64,000 nucleotides of DNA from Methanobrevibacter millerae. GTDB lineage: Archaea > Methanobacteriota > Methanobacteria > Methanobacteriales > Methanobacteriaceae. Below the pieces are notes generated by a model that saw only the letters and a list, made by a program, of their open reading frames with translations, was not told where the DNA came from and made no database searches. The translations under genes were made by a program, and so were the position numbers. Shown one piece after another: positions 19,621 to 28,309 of this stretch (position 1 is the first letter of the stretch; each line of letters opens with the position of its first letter). Location: the NCBI GenBank assembly GCA_015063005.1, contig SUTF01000001.1, positions 239,000-302,999 of the forward strand, in the 5' to 3' direction.

Positions 19621-19958
19621 TCAACGAAATATTGATCTAAGATTTCAAGAATTTGCTCCATTTCTTCTTTACTAACTTGAGTTGGTTCTTTTGCAAATAT
19701 TAATCTTAAATCAGATAAATCTTGTGGAATTAAATCAACGATATGTACTGCAACCTTGTGTCTTAAACCGATTTTGGTTTCAAGCTCATCAATAATTTTT
19801 TCGGCATCTTCAGCTGAAAATTTTGGGAATCTTGCAAGATGGTTTAAAGTTACATTTTGCTCGTAATTTAATTCATAATCTTGAGAAAATTCTTCGAGTG
19901 TTTCTTTAACGATAACTCCAGGAACTTCCTCTTTTTTAATGATATTTTTTCCAATCAT
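19614..19958 (-). CDS. rpo4: DNA-directed RNA polymerase subunit Rpo4 (RpoF)
   Basis: A 114-residue Rpb4/RpoF family protein. It forms the stalk of archaeal RNA polymerase with Rpo7. The N-terminal KKEEVPGVIVKETLEE, the helical HRDC-like C-terminal part with LARFPKFSAEDAEKII and the acidic end EEMEQILEILDQYFVEE match the family. It lies 5 bp downstream of rpl21e and must be cotranscribed with it. Confidence 0.92.
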   Translation of the reverse strand: MIGKNIIKKEEVPGVIVKETLEEFSQDYELNYEQNVTLNHLARFPKFSAEDAEKIIDELETKIGLRHKVAVHIVDLIPQDLSDLRLIFAKEPTQVSKEEMEQILEILDQYFVEE

Positions 19959-19963
19959 TTAAA

Positions 19964-20254
19964 TCAGTTTTGTAATTTTAAATGGTCAGGTCTAACAATT
20001 AATTCTTTTGCTTTGTTTCCTTCTTTTAAAGCTACTAAGTATGCTTTACCTTTTTTACCAATGATTTTTCCAGTTTTACCGTGGAATCTGGAATGTGGTT
20101 GACCTTTTTGAATACTTGGGTTAATAATGATGTGAACTAAGTCTCCTTCTTCGAATTTTTGGAATCTGTTAGTGATAGGGTTTGTTCTACCTTTTCTTTC
20201 AACTTTAGTCATTTTTTTTCTTGATCTGCTTCTAAATCCTCTTGATCTTTGCAT
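19964..20254 (-). CDS. rpl21e: 50S ribosomal protein L21e
   Basis: A 96-residue basic protein. Recognisable blocks are [14 protein letters not shown], the central [36 protein letters not shown] (KOW-like SH3 barrel) and the C-terminal [11 protein letters not shown]. An SD GAGGTAAT precedes the ATG on the minus strand. It is the first gene of the cluster rpl21e-rpo4-DUF655-rsmA-methyltransferase; a structured leader lies upstream (20296-20350). Confidence 0.95.
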   Translation of the reverse strand: MQRSRGFRSRSRKKMTKVERKGRTNPITNRFQKFEEGDLVHIIINPSIQKGQPHSRFHGKTGKIIGKKGKAYLVALKEGNKAKELIVRPDHLKLQN

Positions 20255-20533
20255 TTTATTACCTCGATTTATTAATGCACTGGGTATTAATTAAGTCTAT
20301 GTTATCAGCTACCTAGTATCAAAAAAGCCCATAAATACTAGTAACATAGAGTGTGAAAATAATTTATCATCAGTGATATGATAATAGTATAATTTATATT
20401 TGAAGATATTAATATACTTTTAGTTTTTAAGATTATGGTGATATTGAATAAAATTGGAAAATTTTATTTAATTCAATATTTTTTGAATTATAATTCTTTA
20501 TTATTTTTTATAATCTCTTTTTTTTGAAAAATT
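20255..20533. other. intergenic region: rpl21e leader and toxin gene 3' end
   Basis: 279 bp with no credible ORF. It holds the SD of rpl21e, a long imperfect hairpin (20296-20350), and an inverted repeat TTATCAT-N7-ATGATAA at 20364-20384. Beyond that it is AT-rich with T-runs near 20505-20530 (plus strand). Confidence 0.7.
20296..20350 (-). promoter_or_regulatory. long interrupted hairpin upstream of rpl21e
   Basis: Outer arms TCTATGTTA (20296-20304) and TAACATAGA (20342-20350), inner arms CTAGTAT (20313-20319) and ATACTAG (20335-20341), 16 bp in total with an 8-base bulge on one side. It lies 42-96 bases upstream of the rpl21e start, so it may be a folded mRNA leader or a promoter-associated element. 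Confidence 0.45.
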
Positions 20534-20809
20534 TTAAAATAATCTATATTTATTTTTTCGTGGTATTATATCTATTATTTCAATCTGTTTTCTGGATTCA
20601 CTAACATAAAATATTATTCTGTAGTTACCTACTCTAGCTCTTTGGCATTTTGGACATTTCTTGCTTGTTAATTCTATAAATTCTGATTCATAAGGATTTT
20701 TTAATATTTCCATGTATTTTTTAGTAATTCTTAACAATAATTTTTTGTCTTTATCATGTTTTTTAAGAAATTTTTTTGCTTTTTTGTGTTCAAATAATTT
20801 ATATGTCAT
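20534..20809 (-). CDS. relE: RelE/ParE-superfamily toxin
   Basis: A 91-residue basic protein: Lys-rich N-terminal helices (FEHKKAKKFLKKHDKDKK), then ARVGNYRIIFYVSESRKQIEIIDIIPRKNKYRL, the classic RelE core strands with the conserved GNYRIIF and final basic segment. A CPKC pair sits just before the core. RelE proteins cleave mRNA in the ribosome A site; ParE members act on gyrase, and sequence alone cannot decide. It overlaps its upstream antitoxin gene by 11 bp, so translation is coupled. Confidence 0.87.
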   Translation of the reverse strand: MTYKLFEHKKAKKFLKKHDKDKKLLLRITKKYMEILKNPYESEFIELTSKKCPKCQRARVGNYRIIFYVSESRKQIEIIDIIPRKNKYRLF

Positions 20810-21068
20810 TATTCATTCTCATTTCTAATTTTAATATTCTTTTTTCCAAATCTTCTAATGTTAGTTCATTCACACTGTCTAAGTTTCCTTTTTCAAATTT
20901 ATCTATCTCATTATTATAAAATTCTGCTTCTTTGTTTGTAAATTCTTCATTATTAATATAATAATTTATTAAAAAGTTTATAACATCATCAAATGTATCT
21001 TTTTTTGATGCGAATTCTGATAATTTGTGATGTGTTCTTTCTGAAATTTTTATGGTTTTAGTCATCAT
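20799..21068 (-). CDS. antitoxin of the RelE pair (VapB/DUF7557-like)
   Basis: An 89-residue acidic protein. The N-terminus MTKTIKISERTHHKLSEFAS followed by DTFDDVINFLI is the ribbon-helix-helix/VapB-like pattern seen in archaeal antitoxins; the C-terminal half is Glu-rich and would wrap the toxin. It is the first gene of the pair. A perfect palindrome lies 4 bp before the start codon, the expected autoregulation site. No SD is visible, so the message may be leaderless or weakly translated. Confidence 0.8.
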   Translation of the reverse strand: MMTKTIKISERTHHKLSEFASKKDTFDDVINFLINYYINNEEFTNKEAEFYNNEIDKFEKGNLDSVNELTLEDLEKRILKLEMRMNNDI

Positions 21069-21072
21069 ATAA

Positions 21073-21095
21073 TATAGTATACTCAGTATACTATA
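21073..21095. promoter_or_regulatory. perfect 23-bp palindrome, probable toxin-antitoxin operator
   Basis: Arms TATAGTATACT (21073-21083) and AGTATACTATA (21085-21095) around one central C. It directly precedes the antitoxin start (21068) and overlaps TATA-like sequence, so antitoxin binding would block transcription. Confidence 0.7.
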
Positions 21096-21185
21096 AATAA
21101 TTTTGTAAATATTATGGAATTTTTTATATTTTAATTTTTTAGTGATGGTTGGTGTTTCTAAAAAAATGGTGTGGAAGATAACAAT

Positions 21186-23504
21186 TTAGTTATCTTCAAA
21201 TCTTCTTCTGTCAATTAATTCTTGACGTTTACCTGGGTTCCAACCACCAGATGCAGATTTTGCACGACCAACTTGTTGTACGTATCCGGTAATTCTGTCA
21301 TACCATTCTACATCTTCGCTTTCACCACAGGTAGGACAAACATGGTTAAGTCCTTTCATTAAAGTTTTACATTTTAAACAGAAACTTAATGCTGAACTGT
21401 AAGCCCAGAAACCAATATTTGATTTTCTTGCAATTTTATTAGTTAAACTCATTAATGAATCTGGATCAGAGTATGATTCACCCATGAATGCATGGAAGAT
21501 GTGTCCACCTGGGGTTAATGGGTGGTATTGTTCTTCTATTTTGATTTTTTCAATTAATGATGCAGAAGTGTCTACTGGCACGTGGGATGAGTTGGTGTAG
21601 TAGTTAGCATTTCCGTCACCTTGTACAATAGCTTGGTCTCCGAATTGTTTTTTATCGAGAGTTGCAAATCTGTAAGCAGTAGATTCAGCAGGAGTTTGCA
21701 ATACAGACCATCTGAGTCCAGTTTCTTCTTTTAATTGGTTAGCTCTTTCATTTATGTATTCAAGACATTTGATACCAAATTTGTTTGCATCCGGGTTTTC
21801 GATACCTTCACCGAATAAGGATAACAACATTTCGTTAAGTCCAACGAAACCAAAGGATAAGGTTGAGTTTTGGATTCTGTAGTAGGAATCTTCAGCAACT
21901 TTTTGTTTTAAGAATGGTAAAATGTGGAAGTCATTTAAACATTTTAATCCTTGTTCTCTTCTGAGCATTAATGTTTCAGTTGCTAAATCCATGTATTCGT
22001 CTAAGTATTCGAATACTTGGGATTCGTCTTTGGATTGGTATCCTATTCTTGGGAGGTTTAAGGTTACGTATGCGAGGTTACCTGTTCTTAAACAGTCTTG
22101 ATCCCAGTCACCAGTCCAGTTGTCTTGTAAACAGGTTCTGCAACCCATGTAGTTAGCCATGTCTCCTCTGTAGTCAGCTAACATGTTCACGAAGTAGGAT
22201 GATCCATATTTGGCGGATAATTCATGTACTAAACGAATGTCTTCTTCATATTCACTGGTCATTGTCTCTTCACGTAAGGTGTAAATTGTATTTGGGAATA
22301 AATGAGGTTTTCCTTCGTTATCTCCATCGAGTAATGTTTCAGTGAATGCTCTTTGGATTAATCTGGTTTCTTCTTCAAAGTCAGCATAGGTTCCAACCAC
22401 TTGACCTTTTGGTCCGTATGCTGTTTCTTCTTTCAAGAAGTCTGGAACACCAAACTCTAATGCCATACTTGTGAATGGTACTTGGGATCCACGTGCTGCA
22501 TAAGCCATATTTAAGTTATAGATAAGCATTTGTACGGATTGTTTGATTTCTTCGTAGCTTCTTCCTCTTGCAAATGGTGCTACAAATACGTTCCATAAGG
22601 ACATTCCTTGTCCACCGGACATATTTTGTTGTGCTGCAAGCATAATTTCACCGGTGTGGTTCATTAAAGTTTCCATGTGGTTTGGTGCACCTGCAATTGA
22701 GGTGTGGTCACCGGTACCGTCCACTTTAAGTCCGTATTTGATGAAAGTTCTGATATCATGTTGCATACAGTTTAATGGTCTTCCTGCGAAGAATTCTAAG
22801 TCGTGAATGTGAATGTCTCCAGACATGTGTGCATCAGCTAAGTTTGCTGGAAGCATTTTTAATAATGCATATTGTTTTAATGCTTCGTCTGCTACATGTT
22901 TGTGAATACTTTCAGGGTTGTGAATCATGTTTGCATTATCTCTGTTACCGTTTTCGATTAAAGAGGTAATGTTGTAAACAGGAATACCTAAACGAGTGTA
23001 ACGGCTTCTTAAATCTTCAAGTCCGTATTCAACTAGTTTGGTGTTAACGATTTCCCTAATCATTGGGGCAGTTAAGTATTCCACATTTAATTTTTTGAGT
23101 TCTTTCCAGGTTTCTGTTGCTATTTCAAATGCGGTTTCTTGGCTAGCTCCTGTTTCTTCAATTAAAGTATTTGCAATTCTGGATAAATCGAATGCTTCGA
23201 TAGTATCTCTTGATGTACGTACTTTTAATTGGGTGCTTGCTAAGTATTTGTTTGCAATTTCACCATCAATGTCTTCTAAACATTCATAAACTATTTTTTT
23301 AATTTCTTTTGTAGTGATTCCATCGTATAATTGTGACACGACAGTAGCTACAATTTTATCAGATTCAAAGAATGGGGTTTCAACCATTACTAATGATTTT
23401 AATAATTTTTCATAACTGAATCTTTCTTTAATTCCGTTATTTTTTTCCACATTAATTTTAATGGATTTGTTTAAGTTATTTGCAATTTCTGAACTTTTTT
23501 CCAT
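21186..23504 (-). CDS. nrdD: anaerobic (class III) ribonucleoside-triphosphate reductase NrdD
   Basis: A 772-residue glycyl-radical enzyme making dNTPs under anoxia. An ATP-cone allosteric domain fills about 15-105 (KNNGIKERFSYEKLLKSL onward). The core has the IHDLEFFAGRPLNCMQHD region; near the C-terminus a zinc site CLKCKTLMKGLNHVCPTCG is followed by RITGYVQQVGRAKSASGGWN, which carries the radical Gly. No intein. The activase nrdG is not in the window. A palindrome (23608-23635) and a leader hairpin (23532-23574) lie upstream. Confidence 0.95.
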   Translation of the reverse strand: MEKSSEIANNLNKSIKINVEKNNGIKERFSYEKLLKSLVMVETPFFESDKIVATVVSQLYDGITTKEIKKIVYECLEDIDGEIANKYLASTQLKVRTSRDTIEAFDLSRIANTLIEETGASQETAFEIATETWKELKKLNVEYLTAPMIREIVNTKLVEYGLEDLRSRYTRLGIPVYNITSLIENGNRDNANMIHNPESIHKHVADEALKQYALLKMLPANLADAHMSGDIHIHDLEFFAGRPLNCMQHDIRTFIKYGLKVDGTGDHTSIAGAPNHMETLMNHTGEIMLAAQQNMSGGQGMSLWNVFVAPFARGRSYEEIKQSVQMLIYNLNMAYAARGSQVPFTSMALEFGVPDFLKEETAYGPKGQVVGTYADFEEETRLIQRAFTETLLDGDNEGKPHLFPNTIYTLREETMTSEYEEDIRLVHELSAKYGSSYFVNMLADYRGDMANYMGCRTCLQDNWTGDWDQDCLRTGNLAYVTLNLPRIGYQSKDESQVFEYLDEYMDLATETLMLRREQGLKCLNDFHILPFLKQKVAEDSYYRIQNSTLSFGFVGLNEMLLSLFGEGIENPDANKFGIKCLEYINERANQLKEETGLRWSVLQTPAESTAYRFATLDKKQFGDQAIVQGDGNANYYTNSSHVPVDTSASLIEKIKIEEQYHPLTPGGHIFHAFMGESYSDPDSLMSLTNKIARKSNIGFWAYSSALSFCLKCKTLMKGLNHVCPTCGESEDVEWYDRITGYVQQVGRAKSASGGWNPGKRQELIDRRRFEDN

Positions 23505-23531
23505 TTAACACACCATTTTCCATTTAATTTC

Positions 23532-23574
23532 GATTAGTAAAAATAGAGATAGAGCAATCTATCTGCTACTAATC
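23532..23574 (-). promoter_or_regulatory. stem-loop in the nrdD leader
   Basis: Outer 8-bp arms GATTAGTA (23532-23539) and TACTAATC (23567-23574), inner 7-bp arms AGATAGA (23547-23553) and TCTATCT (23558-23564), four-base loop, asymmetric internal loop of 7 and 2 bases. It ends 27 bp upstream of the nrdD start. Confidence 0.5.
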
Positions 23575-23607
23575 ACTTAATTATAATATTAGTTTGTAGT
23601 TGTATAT

Positions 23608-23635
23608 ATATTGTTCGTCTTATTACGAACAATAT
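23608..23635. promoter_or_regulatory. inverted repeat upstream of nrdD, candidate operator
   Basis: Perfect 11-bp arms ATATTGTTCGT (23608-23618) and ACGAACAATAT (23625-23635) with a 6-bp spacer, about 104 bp before the nrdD start, beside TATA-like sequence. Spacing suits a dimeric regulator. Confidence 0.55.
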
Positions 23636-23717
23636 TTTTACAAGATTATATTATGAATTTTATTTCATATAATAATTTTGACTTGTCCTAGAGCATTTGA
23701 AAAGTATTATTTGTTCT

Positions 23718-26700
23718 TTAGAAGAACACATCTAAAGAACTTTGTTTTGATTTATCACTTTCAAACAATGAGTTAATACCAAATTCCTGAATCTCCAAAC
23801 GCTGTTTTAGGTATGGGGATACGGGATATCTGTTTACCAAATCCTGTGAGATTCCAAGATACTTCTGAACTGATCCTTTTGATACTGAAAGAATCAAGTT
23901 TCCTCCACATTTGCTACATTTTCCGGATAGTGGAATTCTTCTGTATTTTGAATTGCACTTTGTACATCTCACTTTCTGTTTGGAAAATGCTCTGGAGTTA
24001 CCCATAATGTCAGGCAGGAAGTGTGATGATAATACTCTTTCCACAACATCTCTTTGGTCAACTGCTCTGATTTTTTCTGCAAGTGAAATTTGGGCTTCAA
24101 CCTTTTCCTTCATTGACGGCAATCTTTTGTAAAGACATAATGTAGGTCCTGCATGGATGCTTGATGTATGGTGGGAAAACATCAATCCCTCATACTGTTC
24201 TGGTGTTCCCAAGTGCATTTCAACATTGTCAATATACTCTAAAACATCTGCTGGCTTTAAAGGATCTTTTGTTTTATCATAAAACTCAACAGGGAAGCGT
24301 TCATAAATGTCCAGGTTATGTGATTCGTCATCAATCTCTTCAGGATCTATTCTTGAAGATAAAACTAATGGCGCATCCATACTTCCTCCCCTTGTATTAG
24401 GTAAATATGTCTTTGAAAAGTTAATCAAAGCATCTAAAAGTAGCATGACTGCATCTTCGTCACTGTCACAGTTTCTACGTTTAGCAGAATGGAAATACGG
24501 GTGGGCATAACAACCCAATGCTTTTGTAAATCCTACAATACGACCCAATACTCCTGCTGAAGTGTGGGGAGCGAGGCCTGCAATTAAATGACCAATCAAA
24601 TCGGTTTTGGTTTTAACATTATAAAAGCTTTCCATATCATATAATTTTGTAAGCTCATCATCAATGAAATGGGCAGTATTCACCAGATATTCTGCACAGT
24701 TATTTGAAATGACTACGTCCTGAACCTTGAGCTCTATGATTTGCTCTTCGCTTTCAATTGGCTGGCCATAACAGTCATGTTCATATCCCATTTCCAATAG
24801 CTTTTCAACACTAACTCCTATTTCTTTAGGGATAAAATGAGTCAACGGCAAATCGGTAGAGTCATGGCGTATCGTTCCATCTTTAAAAGTGAAAACTTCA
24901 TTTTTACATCTTAAAATTCCTTTTTCTAAAGGTTCCGGAAGTTTTGACTCTGAAATCATACCTACTACAGCTTTGAATTTATCGACTTTTCTGACTCCAA
25001 CATGGTCAGATGCCTTTTTAAGCATTGAGGATATGTTGATTTTTTTGTGCTCAGGTTTTCCCATTTCTGTTGGTGAACCACATTTAGGACAGATTGAATT
25101 GAAAGTCATTAATCTGCAATTTGGGTTTGAACATTTTCTTCTTGACAGTTCAACATCGATTTTGCCTTTTTTAGCAGCATTTGCAACTAATCTTTGTGCT
25201 CCTCCATAGTTTCCAATTGGGAACAGTCCGTGCGGTGCAGGTTTCATCAATCTTTCTTTTGATTTTTCAGGCCTACCTACACGTGTACCAATATATGCCG
25301 GAGCCTTATTTTTTATTTCAATATTTGAAATTTCATTCAAAGCTTCAATAGTTGAGTCTTTTTTAGGCAGCCTATCAACTATTGTTGCAAGTAATGCATA
25401 AGAGTTATCTGCATCAATGATTATCTTCTCGTCTCGTACGATGTGAGGGACACCTATTATTTCAAGTGTCCTTTTTGCGAAGGTTAAATTTAATTTGATT
25501 CCTTCATCAAGCCTGTATGTGTCCTTGCATTCCATTAGCAAATCATATAATGCATTTAAATCTTCAATTGTCACGTCATTATAGCAATAAGTGTATTTTG
25601 GATGGAGTGGAATATCATATTTTTTGGATAAGTCAAATGCCTCCTTGGCGGGAATATACTCATGTTCAAGACGCCATAAATCAAGGTCATCCTCATCAGA
25701 GTAATTTTCACTTTTCTTTAAAAGTCCAAGCCACCATTCTTCACACCAACCTGAAGGATACAATGGCTGGTTGTTTCTTAAAAACTCTCCGAAAGCAACT
25801 AACATGTCTCCTAAGAACAATATTTCAACAACATCTTTTTTAAGCTCTCTTGCTTGTCTTACACTATTGATTATTACAACGTCACCGTTTTTTAGCTTAA
25901 CGGTAGGTCCTTCAATTGAATCTACTGGAACAACACAATTTCCCTTACCTGGATATTCAATTTTAAGTTGTGTTCCTACAGCTAAAAATTCAAGCAATGC
26001 CATGGTTGCCGGGTGAACTCCCATTGTTGCAAGACCAGTATTTCTTGATCTGCCATACCTTAGCCTAAACCCTCCTTTTTCAGAAGGGTGTCCTAAAACG
26101 GGTCTTCCTCCAATGATATCCTGGATATATTTTGGTTCGTGAACAATTTCGCCTTCATCTTCTGAAGAATCTGAAGACTCTTCCTTTTTAGGTTTTGAAT
26201 ATTCAGTAAGCCATTCCCAGTTCAAGCCTAATTTATTTGAAATCTTATGGATCTTTTTGGATTTCTGGATAACTCCCTCAACCATAGCCAGTAAAGCCCC
26301 ACCACGAATGTTGTTTGTTTCCACACGTTCCAAATCTCTGTGAGATACTTCAACGGCATCTGTCTGTTCACCGGTAACCTCAACAGGAATGTGGTTGGCA
26401 GCAAATCTGACTTCTTCAGGTGTTGGGGAGTATTGAAGATTTGTAACTTCAGATTCGTAAAGTTCAACTTCTTCCACATAACGTTCAATTTCATCTTCAA
26501 TAGGTTTGAACTGATCAATTTCAATTGCTCTTCTGATTTTATCTCCAAGCAATACTGCAAGTGCAGCTGCAGTACCTCCCGCACTTCTGATAGGTCCTGC
26601 AAAGTAAACGGCGATATACTTTGTAGAATCGAAATTGTCTTTAATCCTTACTTGAGATATACCTTCTAGCGGCGCAGCCACCACTCCTTCTGTAAGGATA

Positions 26701-27017
26701 GCAAGTGCAGTTCTTAGGCCTTGGTCACATCTTTGCTCTTCATCATATTCTGCCTTTTCACCAGTCAACTCAAACTTGGATGATGCAATCTCTGCAGCTA
26801 TCTCAAAAGCCACTTCTTCTCTTGACATATCTTGTTCCAATTCTTTAATACGTTTAGCTACACCTTCAGGACCAACAAGCCCTTCCACTCTTTCAGCTAA
26901 ATCCTTTGCTAGAGGAACTTCTGTTTTAGTTTCAACATCTAGTCCTTTTGAGCGAGCTTCATTAGCTATTTCATATAATACATGTGTTTCAGCTTCTAAT
27001 CTATCAAAATAATCCAT
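23718..27017 (-). CDS. polC: DNA polymerase D large subunit (DP2)
   Basis: A 1099-residue catalytic subunit of the euryarchaeal replicative polymerase, near the usual length and without intein. Landmarks: YFAGPIRSAGGTAAALAVLLGD, GGRPVLGHPSEKGGFRLRYGR, a mid zinc motif (CSNPNCRLMTFNSICPKCG), and HPYFHSAKRRNCDSDEDAVM with the catalytic aspartates. A C-terminal zinc finger (CTKCNSKY...CSKCGG) follows. The final residues QSSLDVFF form a textbook PCNA-interacting (PIP) box QxxLxxFF. polB (DP1) is not in the window. Translation starts at ATG 27017 after GGCGAT. Confidence 0.97.
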   Translation of the reverse strand: MDYFDRLEAETHVLYEIANEARSKGLDVETKTEVPLAKDLAERVEGLVGPEGVAKRIKELEQDMSREEVAFEIAAEIASSKFELTGEKAEYDEEQRCDQGLRTALAILTEGVVAAPLEGISQVRIKDNFDSTKYIAVYFAGPIRSAGGTAAALAVLLGDKIRRAIEIDQFKPIEDEIERYVEEVELYESEVTNLQYSPTPEEVRFAANHIPVEVTGEQTDAVEVSHRDLERVETNNIRGGALLAMVEGVIQKSKKIHKISNKLGLNWEWLTEYSKPKKEESSDSSEDEGEIVHEPKYIQDIIGGRPVLGHPSEKGGFRLRYGRSRNTGLATMGVHPATMALLEFLAVGTQLKIEYPGKGNCVVPVDSIEGPTVKLKNGDVVIINSVRQARELKKDVVEILFLGDMLVAFGEFLRNNQPLYPSGWCEEWWLGLLKKSENYSDEDDLDLWRLEHEYIPAKEAFDLSKKYDIPLHPKYTYCYNDVTIEDLNALYDLLMECKDTYRLDEGIKLNLTFAKRTLEIIGVPHIVRDEKIIIDADNSYALLATIVDRLPKKDSTIEALNEISNIEIKNKAPAYIGTRVGRPEKSKERLMKPAPHGLFPIGNYGGAQRLVANAAKKGKIDVELSRRKCSNPNCRLMTFNSICPKCGSPTEMGKPEHKKINISSMLKKASDHVGVRKVDKFKAVVGMISESKLPEPLEKGILRCKNEVFTFKDGTIRHDSTDLPLTHFIPKEIGVSVEKLLEMGYEHDCYGQPIESEEQIIELKVQDVVISNNCAEYLVNTAHFIDDELTKLYDMESFYNVKTKTDLIGHLIAGLAPHTSAGVLGRIVGFTKALGCYAHPYFHSAKRRNCDSDEDAVMLLLDALINFSKTYLPNTRGGSMDAPLVLSSRIDPEEIDDESHNLDIYERFPVEFYDKTKDPLKPADVLEYIDNVEMHLGTPEQYEGLMFSHHTSSIHAGPTLCLYKRLPSMKEKVEAQISLAEKIRAVDQRDVVERVLSSHFLPDIMGNSRAFSKQKVRCTKCNSKYRRIPLSGKCSKCGGNLILSVSKGSVQKYLGISQDLVNRYPVSPYLKQRLEIQEFGINSLFESDKSKQSSLDVFF

Positions 27018-27212
27018 AATATCGCCGTGGTTTTTTAAAATTAGTTAGTTATTATATGTATATTTCGCACTATATTAAAGTTAGGGAAGTGTGAAAAAAT
27101 CAATTGTTTATATAGTATAAATAAAGGTTTAAATATTTTAAAAAAGAAATGTTTATTTTACATAGACTGTCGAACTTTTTAAAAATTTTCATTGCTTTTA
27201 ATGGTGATAAAA

Positions 27213-28274
27213 ATGGCTGATGAACCTGTAAATAAATTATATGGTAACAAAATTAAATTAGATTTTACTAAAATGGGTAAAAAATCTGATGATAAACCTT
27301 CTCCTAAAGTTGAAGAAGTTAAAGAAGAAATTAATCCAGTACCTGAAGCAGAACCAGTTGAAACTGTTGAAGAAGTAGTTGAAACCGAAGAAATTGTTGA
27401 AGAAGATGCTGTAGAAGAGGCTGCTGTTGAGGCTGAAGAGGAAGTAGTTGAAGAGGCTGCTGTTGAGGCTGAAGAGGAAGTAGTTGAAGAGGTTGTTGAA
27501 GAAGCTAAAGAAGAAGTAGCTGAAGAACCTAAAGTTAAAGAAGACGATTCTAAAATTACTCGATTAAAAGAAGAGTTAAAAGAAAAAGAATCAAAATTAA
27601 AAAATCAATCTAACGAATTAAATTATTTAACAAATACTATCATTCCTGATCTTAAAAAAGAAAATGCTTCTTTAAAATCTGTTAAAAGAGAATTGACAGA
27701 AGCGTTAGACAAAACATCTAGGAAGTATTATGATCAACTTGATATTAGTGAAGAGTTAAGCAATCGTATTGGTGAATTAGGTGCAGACAGTGCAGTTAAT
27801 AAAGCAAGAACCGATAGACTTGAATCTGAATTAGATTCTATTAAAGAAGATTATGAAGATAAAATTAAATCTTTAAAAGAAAGAATCAAAGATTTGGAAG
27901 CTTCCAATGTTGATGAATTGGAAAGTACCAATCAAAAATTAAGAGATAATCTAAAAGAGTCTAATGATGAATTGGAAGAGTCTAAAAAGACTATCGCTAA
28001 TCTCCAAGATGAAATCGATGATTTAAGGAAAAAACTCATTGAAATGGGAGATTATAAAGAAGAAGTCGATGAAAAAGCTCAAAAATCTATCGACAAATTA
28101 AAAGAAGAGATTGTTTCTCTTAAAACTGAGTTAAAAATCAAACAAAGTAATTATGATAAGTTATCTAATGATTCTCAAAAAACAATTTCCGATTTGAGAA
28201 ATCAAATAGAAAAACTTAAAGAAAATGCTGAAAAACAATCTAGCAAAGGTGGATTGTTTAACAGATTCAAATAA
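27213..28274 (+). CDS. coiled-coil protein with Glu/Val-rich N-terminal repeats
   Basis: About 353 residues; ATG 27213 follows GGTGATAA and an upstream TTG (27192) is rejected. After a short N-terminus comes a strongly acidic, low-complexity segment (about 30-115) with exact 12-residue duplication EEAAVEAEEEVV. A continuous heptad coiled coil (about 120-345) follows, ending in the basic tail SSKGGLFNRFK. No signal peptide or membrane helix, thus probably cytoplasmic. Function unknown; a structural or scaffold role is a guess. It is transcribed divergently from polC. Confidence 0.75.
   Translation: MADEPVNKLYGNKIKLDFTKMGKKSDDKPSPKVEEVKEEINPVPEAEPVETVEEVVETEEIVEEDAVEEAAVEAEEEVVEEAAVEAEEEVVEEVVEEAKEEVAEEPKVKEDDSKITRLKEELKEKESKLKNQSNELNYLTNTIIPDLKKENASLKSVKRELTEALDKTSRKYYDQLDISEELSNRIGELGADSAVNKARTDRLESELDSIKEDYEDKIKSLKERIKDLEASNVDELESTNQKLRDNLKESNDELEESKKTIANLQDEIDDLRKKLIEMGDYKEEVDEKAQKSIDKLKEEIVSLKTELKIKQSNYDKLSNDSQKTISDLRNQIEKLKENAEKQSSKGGLFNRFK
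27414..27485 (+). repeat. two exact 36-bp tandem repeats inside the coiled-coil gene
   Basis: Copies at 27414-27449 and 27450-27485, each coding EEAAVEAEEEVV; degenerate copies flank them. Nucleotide identity suggests recent slippage expansion. Confidence 0.8.
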
Positions 28275-28309
28275 GGTGATTAATAATCATCTAAATTTTT
28301 TCTTTTTTT

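Noticed and set aside
20281..20350. tRNA or small stable RNA gene
   Set aside because: There is no cloverleaf, no T-loop GTTCGA-type sequence and no CCA end; only the bulged hairpin is supported.
26228..26602. 124-codon minus-strand ORF in another frame of polC
   Set aside because: It lies wholly within the polC coding region with no SD and no recognisable domain.
21186..27017. Inteins in NrdD or PolC, which are frequent intein hosts in archaea
   Set aside because: Both proteins have normal family length and uninterrupted conserved motifs.
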